NCBI GenBank assembly: GCA_024345305.1
Contig: BRON01000002.1
Coordinates: forward strand, 3,126,925 to 3,190,924
Reading direction: 5' to 3'
Length of the DNA stretch: 64,000 nucleotides
DNA from: Mrakia gelida
Lineage: Eukaryota; Basidiomycota; Tremellomycetes; Cystofilobasidiales; Mrakiaceae
Shown piece by piece: positions 57,957-64,000 of this stretch; within the stretch, counting starts at the first letter, position 1; each line of letters starts with the position of its first letter. The notes below the pieces were generated by a model, which was not told where the DNA came from, made no database searches, and saw only the letters and a program-made list of their open reading frames with translations. Made by a program: the position numbers and the translations under genes.

Positions 57957-58142
57957 GAGTGTAGCAGCGTAGATTAGGACGATGGATTGATGAGTTGGTG
58001 ATTCGACCCTCGACTCGCGACGTGTTCACGACACAAACGTCTCGCCTCGCAACAATCGCGCGCGTCCAGAACAATACCTGAGCGCGAGAGCCCAGCTCAA
58101 AGCTTCCTGCAGTGCGAACGAAAGGTAAGAGAGAACGAGGCA
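57957..58142. other. convergent intergenic region between PRE9 and the SET gene
   Basis: 186 bases between two convergent stop codons; no further element recognised. Confidence 0.4.
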
Positions 58143-60125
58143 TCACTCATCCTCGTCTTCTTCGACCTCCTCGTCTTCGTCCAAATCGAACCCGTACTTC
58201 TCAGCGACGCGATCCCTCTCCCCGTCCAACCACCGCTCGGAAGCTTCTAGGATCTCGATCTGACCTGCTCGACACGAAACGCGCAACACAGAGGGAAGGG
58301 AGGATGAGGTCAGAGATCTCGTTTGTTCGCTCGTCGTCAAGCTCGACTCCCAAGACGCGTCTCGAACGAAACGAAGCGAGACGGAACGACGCGTCTCCTC
58401 CCTCCTCTTCCCGCTTCTTCCTTCCCCCTCTCCCTCCCTCCACCACCACCACCAAACAAATACAGGGCGGAGACCCGAACTCACCCGCTCTATAAATTCC
58501 ACAAATCCTCCTCACCTCCTCCCTCACCCCCTCCCCAACCTCCTTCCCACCAGCTCTCAAAGCTCTCAACCTCCCCCCGACCATCTCACCCAACAACTCC
58601 ACCACGTTCATCTCGTTCTCCCCTCCCACCTCCCGCTTCCACCACCCCTCCTTCCCTCCCTCCTCAGAAGCAGCCCACCCTCTCATAGTGTCCTTCTCCT
58701 CCTCATCCGCAACGAGCCATCTCACTCCAACTCTCAACTCCCCCCCAACCTCAATCAGCCCGTCCCGACCAACCAGGAAACGCTTCCCTACGTCCACGCC
58801 GAGACGATCTTTGAGTTCTGCGCTGACGGAGGGAGGGATCCCGTTGGAGGAGAGGAGGAGAGGGGAGGTGTCGTACGAGAGGGAGGGGAGAACGAACCCG
58901 TACGCGAGGAGGAGTTCGTCGTTCGGTTTGGCGCCGTAGTTGTTTAAGATTTGGGAGGCAGAAGGGGTTGGGGAGGGAAGGTGGACGGAGATGATCCCCT
59001 TCGAGGTTGCGAAAGGGGGAGTGGGAGAGGGGGGAGAGGAGGAGGAGGAGGAAGAGGGAAGAGGGGAGGAGATCCACGAAACGGGATGGAGAGGGAGGTG
59101 GTTGAGGATGTCGATTCCTGGGAGGAGGATGGGGTGGGAGGGACCTGGTGGTGGTGGTGGTTCGGTTGAAGGTGCTGATGTAGAAGAGGAAGGAGGTGAG
59201 AGGATAAGAAGTCGAGAAGGGAACGCTCGTGAGGAGAGGTAGGTCGACGCGAGGAGGTAGCGGTCCCTGCGACGAACGAAGACGAGCAAGCAAGCGAGCG
59301 ACGAGGATCAGCTTTCTATACCACCGCACCAGTGCCCATCAGATACGAACCAACTCACCAAGTAAACCCCTGCTCAACACTCAACCCAAGAACCTTGCCA
59401 ACCCGCTCGAAATCCGCCCTCCAGGTCGCTTCCATCTCGTTAGCGGCTCCGTAGACGCTCGTTCCTTGGAGGAGTTCCCGTTCAGTTGGGGTGAAGTAGA
59501 GAGGAGTGAGGAGATCGGTGGAGGGTGGGAAGGAGTGTAGATAGGTGTAGTGGGCGAGGGAGGGGGAGGAGGAGCTGGGTGAACGATGACGACGAAAGGG
59601 AAAAGGAGGAGCAAAAGTGTGAGCTCGACGTTCGTTCCTCCTTTGACTCCCTCCTCGTTCGCTTCGTCCCCTCCCCTTCCGCCCAGACGAAGACAGAGAT
59701 GCACTCACTCTAATGATGACCCCTCATCCTCGCCTATCCAATGTAAAACCAGATACACAAGCACCTTGACCCTCTCTTCGAGCGCAACGACGGCTTCCTT
59801 CCAACTCTCCTCCTTCCCTCCTCCCAAAAGAGCGAGGATCGCACTCTCTGCCACCTCAGGAGTGACTGCTAGGTTGAAAGGGAGAGAGATTACAATCGTC
59901 TCAGCTGGTAAGAGAGAAGTGGTCCAAGTAGAGAGTCCATAGATCGGGTCTGGCGAGGAAAAAGAGGCAGGGGGGTGGTGAGCTTCGAGCTCGAGCTTCG
60001 ACGACGTATGGAAGACAGGTCGGAGATGGTCAAGACTCACCTTGTTTGATCTCTAACGAAGGATGAATGTAGGTTCCGTTGGCCTCCAGCCACGAACGAA
60101 GAGAGTCGGAGGAGAGGGGGGACAT
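58143..60125 (-). CDS. SET-domain protein lysine methyltransferase (Rubisco-LSMT/SETD-like)
   Basis: Four or five exons. The start at 60125 gives MSPLSSDSLRSWLEANGTYI and HPSLEIKQ, then YGLSTWTTSLLPAETIVISL with PFNLAVTPE (first part of SET, where LLP.E...S.P is typical), a helical insert (EEDEG.., HSFPPSTDLLTPLYFTPTER, LLQGTSVYGAANEMEATW) and, after DRYLLASTYLSSRAFPSRLL, the catalytic core: LLPGIDILNHLPLHPVSW (xxxDxxNH) and ILNNYGAKPNDELLLAYGFV (NYGxKxNxELLxxYGF). The C-terminal part matches the substrate-binding domain plan and ends in an acidic tail (DLDEDEEVEEDEDE). About 500 residues. Fungal relatives methylate ribosomal proteins or elongation factors (Rkm/Efm types); the substrate cannot be told here. 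A Ser/Pro-rich insert sits inside SET. Confidence 0.85.
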
Positions 60126-60212
60126 GGCGAGGCGGTTGGAGGGTGAAAGAAGGACGGAAGGAAAAACGAAGCTCACCAACCAGCGTCGTCTTGACAACGA
60201 GTTCTTGATTGA

Positions 60213-60476
60213 CAAATTTGCGCACATTTTGAGCCGACTTTCTGAATGAGACCGCCTATGGTATATCGATCCGTATACCAACTTGTGCAACGATGCGTGG
60301 AGTACGCGGGTGTTTGTTTTCGTTTCGTAGCGTTTGTCGCGAGGGACTTCGGCGCGTCTAGCCTGTGAGCGAGAAACAAACGGCTCTGCAAGGATCAAAT
60401 TTTGCGCACATTTTGATGGGATTTCGTGAGTGAGACCGTCTATGGTATATATCGATCCACATACCAAGATGTGCAA
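60213..60476 (+). repeat. pair of direct repeats, 78-81 bp
   Basis: Units at 60213-60290 and 60396-60476 share CAAATTTGCGCACATTTTGA, GAGACCG.CTATGGTATAT, ATCGATCC and ATACCAA. The start of unit 1 lies about 90 bases left of the SET gene start, so it may sit in that gene's promoter. Confidence 0.8.
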
Positions 60477-60613
60477 GAAGCAAATTTGACTTTCGACTCA
60501 GGATTCACTTTTCCCCTTCGTCTGAGCGACCACCACTGAGTCGCCCGCTTCTCCCCACTTATACTTAGCCCGTTCAACGTGAAAATTTGCACAGAGCTTC
60601 ATCTAGTGTCGAT

Positions 60614-61090
60614 CAACGACGAGGCATGGTCAAATTCAGTCAAAAGTATATTCTCACGTACACCTCCTTGTTCAGAACAGCATATGAGCCACAGATCTAG
60701 TAGAGAAGTGAAAATCTTCCTTCTACGCGTTCCCAGGTACTCGCATACGGTCTACTAACTTCCAGGTTCATTTCCGAGTCCATCCAAGCACATTTATTCT
60801 GGAACTCGCTCAGGGACTTCAACCGATCTTTCCCTTCTCGTTTCGTCTAGGGTATATCAACGACGAGGCATGGTCAAATTCAGTCAAAAGTATATTCTCA
60901 CGTACACCTCCCCGTTCAGAACAGCGAATCAGCCACAGATCTAGTAGAGAAGTGAAAATCTTCCTTCTACGTGTTCCCAGGTACTCGCATACGGTCTACT
61001 GACTTCCAGGTCCATCCCCGAGTCCATCTAAGCAAATTTATTCTCAAACTCGCGCTGGCACTTCAATTGATCTTTCCCTTCTTGTTTGGC
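60614..61090 (+). repeat. tandem duplication, 243-bp period, two copies
   Basis: TCAACGACGAGGCATGGTCA starts at 60614 and again at 60857. Copies stay alike through CAGTCAAAAGTATATTCTCA, CCACAGATCTAGTAGAGAAG, TTCCCAGGTACTCGCATACG and the final TTGATCTTTCCC-like string. Small differences show the duplication is not brand new. No coding potential. Confidence 0.88.
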
Positions 61091-61198
61091 CTCCTCGCGT
61101 TATTAACCCCTTCCCTCCAACTTCCACTGCAGCGATCACCGTGAAATTTGGTACCGGACCTCGTACAACGTAGACTGACAGCGTGAGAGGGTCTAACT

Positions 61199-61350
61199 CT
61201 AACCGTATGCGCCCCGTTCCTGCCTCCAGGAACGAAGTGCCTAACCGTATGCGCCCCGTTCCTGCCTGCAGGAACGGTCGTTTCCGTGGAGTCGACTCCA
61301 CGGATCCGTGGAGTCCGGACCGTTCCAGCAGCCTCCTCGGACTCCACGGA
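61199..61350. repeat. palindrome and hairpin cluster with 42-bp direct repeat
   Basis: CTAACCGTATGCGCCCCGTT begins at 61199 and recurs at 61241 (42-bp period). The second unit ends in the hairpin GTTCCTGC-CT-GCAGGAAC (61258-61275). A perfect 22-bp palindrome follows at 61283-61304 (core CCGTGGAGTCGACTCCACGG), then TCCGTGGAGTCC at 61305-61316, which is repeated in inverse orientation as GGACTCCACGGA at 61339-61350 with a 22-base loop. Confidence 0.9.
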
Positions 61351-62691
61351 CTTTGCGTCGCTTCGTTCTCCCTCCCCTTGTCACCGAATCGCAAACGGAA
61401 AAGACGACCAGCGAGATCTACCTATGAAGCACAATGTATCAGAAGTACAGACTCATACGATAAAATCTGCATTGTCGACAGCGACTCTCCCGAGAGGTAC
61501 CTCAAAACGATGAAGAGGGCGAGCTCGAGCTGACTTCCGCGAGTTCTTTTCGGAGGAGCTCAATCCTCTCTCTTTCAGCTGCCCTGTATATTCAAGGCCG
61601 AGTTCCTGCTATGCGAAGAGCTAGGGCCGTTGATTAGTAGCTCTAGTATGTCCGGTATAAAGGGCTTAACTCTAGAGTGAAGATTTGCCGACGTCTCGAG
61701 GTTGAAAGGTATGAGCTCAAGCTCACCTCTGAGCTCCTTCTCCTCTTTCCTATGCGAGTGTGAGCTTCCTAGCAGGAAAATTTGCGCGCTCGAATGAGGA
61801 GCGTGTTCTCTATACCTACTCTCCTGACTATTATCTACTCAGATTTGGATTTACTGCTAGAGTCCCCTCTCAGCAGCTATGAACGTGTCCAAGGGAGGAG
61901 CTTCTTGCTTGCTCAAGCTCAACACCCACCTGCTCTCTCCTCTCGCTCTATACATGGGCCTCCCCCCGGTCCCTCCTTCTCCATTATGACTCTTTGGTAG
62001 TATGGGACCAACCCCAGCTGGTCTTTATCTCTCGTCAAGGCTGGATGCAGGAGAAAATGAGCTCGATCGAGGTGAGCTCCACCTCCACCTCCTTCCCTCC
62101 CTTCCCTCCATCTTCTCTCGTTTCGTTCTCCCCTCCTCTTGCTCGAATCGCGATGAGACTTGGAGGGTATAGTAGGGCGGCTGTGGAGCCTAGGCTGGTG
62201 GTCTCAGATTTTGAGGGATGTATACGGTTGAGGCTCCTCGCTCATGGAGTCTTGTTGAGCTTGACTTTCCTTCCTCCCATGCATCGCATGCTGCTGAGAC
62301 TCTCCTACTCACTCTATCTTCTCGTTCTCTCTTTCCTACCACTCTAGTATACTTTCCCCTCCATCGCAAACCGCTCCCATCGCACGCCTTGGCTCTCCTC
62401 TTCCTCCCTCGACCTCGCGATTTGATGCGCTGGCAGCTCGACCTTTCTCCTTCCTTTCCTTTGTCGAAGCTGTCGAGACGAGTTCTTGCTCCCTTTCCTC
62501 CCTTCTGGCGAATTCATACGGCTTATATATAGTGGGCCCATAGGTGGGGAAGTAGAGGGATACTGTAGGAGTGTTGGAAGGCCTCTCTCGGTCGTCGAGT
62601 CGGCTTGCGTTGAGCTCACCTCTCCTCCCCTTCCCTCCATCTCGACCTTGCCTCCCTTCGACGTTCGTCAGTTCTTCCGTGGCACTGCTAG

Positions 62692-64000
62692 ATGACCTAC
62701 CTATGATCTCGTATTGCTTCGCTGACTCTCTGGGTATGTTCAGTGTCGCTCCAGCTGCTTTCTTTGAGGAGTTGGGAGTGCTTGCGAGTGGGTGTGAGAT
62801 GGTGGACGCGCTCTTTGACGGCTACTAGAACATGAACGGGCGCACCTATATACTCGCGGGCATACGCGATCAAAAGGGAATCAAAAGCCTGTTTGATCCA
62901 TCTATGACCCGAGGTGATCTACATCAGATGGAAGCGATCGATCTAGGACTTCTCCTTCCAGTCGCGTCCTCCCTTCTTCCAGCCAAGTTCGACTTGCTCA
63001 AATCTTCTCTGAGCTGATCGAAACCAATTCGGATCATCTCTAGTAGTCTTGACGGTTCTCCCAATCTATTCGGTGCCGCTCCAGCTGCTCTGGGTCCGAA
63101 GTTAAAAGTGTTCGTAAGTGGGTGCGAGATGGTGGACGCGCTCTTCAACGGCTACTAGAACATGAACGGGCGCACCTATATACTCGTGGGTATATGCGAT
63201 CAAAAGGGAATTAAAAGCTGGTTCGATCTATGTATGACGCCAGGTGGTCTATACGAGATGGAAGCGATCAATTCGGGACTTCTCCTTCCAGTCACGTCCT
63301 CCCTTCTTCCAGCCAAGTTTGACTTGCTCAAATCTTCTCTGAGCTGATCGAAACCAATTCGGATCATCTCTAGTAGTCTTGGCGGTTCTCCCAATATATT
63401 CGGTGCCGCTCCAGCTGCTCTGGGTCCGAAGTTAAAAGTGTTCGTAAGTGGGTGCGAGATGGTGGACGCGCTCTTTGACGGCTACTAGAACACGGACAGG
63501 CGCACCTATATACTCGTGGGTAGATGCGATCAAAAGGGAACTAAAAGCTGGTTCGATCTATGTATGACGCCAGGTGGTCTATACGAGATGGAAGCGATCG
63601 ATTCGGGACTTCTCCTTCCAGTCACGTCCTCCCCACTGCCAGCCAACTCCGACTCGCTCAAATCTTCTCTGACCTGATCGAAACCAATTCGGATCATCTC
63701 TAGTAGTCTTGACGGTTCTCCCAATTTATTCGGTGCCGCTCCAGCTGCTCTGGGTCCGAAGTTAAAAGTGTTCGTAAGTGAGTGCGAGATGGTGGACGCG
63801 CTCTTCAACGGCTACTAGAACATGAACGTGACCACCTGTATACTCGCGGGCATATGCGATCGAAAGGGAATTGAAAGTCGGTTTCAACTATGAATAACTC
63901 GAGGTGATCTATACGAGATGGAAGAAGTCGTTTCGTGATCCCTTGTTCATGTCGCGTCCTCTCCCCTCTTGTGCCAGTTCGACTCACTCAAATTTCTCTC
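62692..64000 (+). repeat. satellite-like tandem array, 328-330 bp period, running off the window
   Basis: The mark GGCTACTAGAAC starts at 62822, 63150, 63480 and 63810. Copies are 328, 330 and 330 bp, with a degraded partial unit before 62822 and a more divergent partial unit after 63810. Each carries TATATACTCG, GATCAAAAGGGAA, GGAGCGCC-free CTTCTCCTTCCAGTC, TTCGGATCATCTCTAGTAG and AGATGGTGGACGCGCTC. Short frames of about 60 codons start with MNGRTYIL in two copies (62832-63017 and 63162-63347); the third copy has lost the ATG to ACG. The array probably continues beyond 64000. Confidence 0.92.

Larger units (their letters stand above)
60126..62691. other. gene-empty repeat region right of the SET gene
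   Basis: No intact gene. The region holds a 78-81 bp repeat pair, a 243-bp tandem duplication, a palindrome cluster (each listed separately) and, at 61.5-62.7 kb, stretches that look like decayed coding DNA: intron-like strings (GAGGTGAGCTCC near 62070 and GAGCTGACTTCC near 61530) and TATATATA near 62525 without an open frame to use them. Confidence 0.55.

Noticed and set aside
61500..62690. a spliced gene in the stretch left of the satellite
   Set aside because: Intron-like strings are present, but no exon chain stays open or resembles a protein; at best it is a relic.
62832..63347. 60-codon frames inside the 330-bp satellite as genes
   Set aside because: The start codon is lost in another copy and composition is not protein-like; periodicity explains why the frames repeat.

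Overview
The window reads as nuclear DNA of a basidiomycete fungus, most likely a Pucciniomycotina yeast of the Rhodotorula/Sporobolomyces/Microbotryum type. That placement is an inference from GC-rich, gene-dense sequence, many short introns (mostly 60-110 nt) with a CTGAC branch site and frequent GTGAGY or GTNCGT donors, and fungal-type orthologues. Genes lie on both strands. I saw no tRNA, rRNA, CRISPR or bacterial-type operon. All gene models were spliced by eye, so internal exon edges are less certain than the gene ends given.

Layout. 1-13.1 kb: 3' end of asparagine synthetase, a small one-helix membrane protein, a TMEM184/DUF300 membrane protein (minus), an ADGF/ADA2-type adenosine deaminase and an MFS transporter of the DHA2/vacuolar amino-acid type. 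13.3-15.8 kb: a divergent pair of F-box-like genes. 16.2-25.8 kb: an alpha-arrestin and nucleoporin NUP133 (both minus). 25.9-30.1 kb: a third F-box-like gene, then a second copy of the divergent pair in inverted orientation. 30.2-34.9 kb: two unrecognised genes, a possible APC/C subunit, and the U2 snRNP protein SF3B6. 35.0-43.9 kb: methylenetetrahydrofolate reductase and a large PPR-like, probably mitochondrial, protein (minus). 44.1-46.5 kb: a convergent pair of F-box-like genes. 46.8-51.0 kb: dynamin-like GTPase VPS1. 51.0-55.5 kb: a 4.5 kb stretch without a recognisable gene. 55.5-60.1 kb: proteasome subunit alpha-3 (PRE9) and a SET-domain methyltransferase (minus). 60.1-64 kb: gene-empty DNA with a 78-81 bp repeat pair, a 243-bp tandem duplication, a palindrome cluster and a satellite of about 330 bp that runs off the end.

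Most genes are conserved single-copy housekeeping functions. The exception is the F-box-like set. Seven copies of two families (A: 13.3, 25.9 and 28.9 kb; B: 14.8, 27.7, 44.1 and 45.4 kb) lie scattered among housekeeping genes. The duplicated divergent A/B pair shows reciprocal damage: the B gene is frameshifted in one pair and the A gene in the other, so each pair keeps one intact member. A further A copy has lost a splice donor and reads through its former intron. This fast-changing family is the most unusual content of the window, together with the repeat-rich right end.
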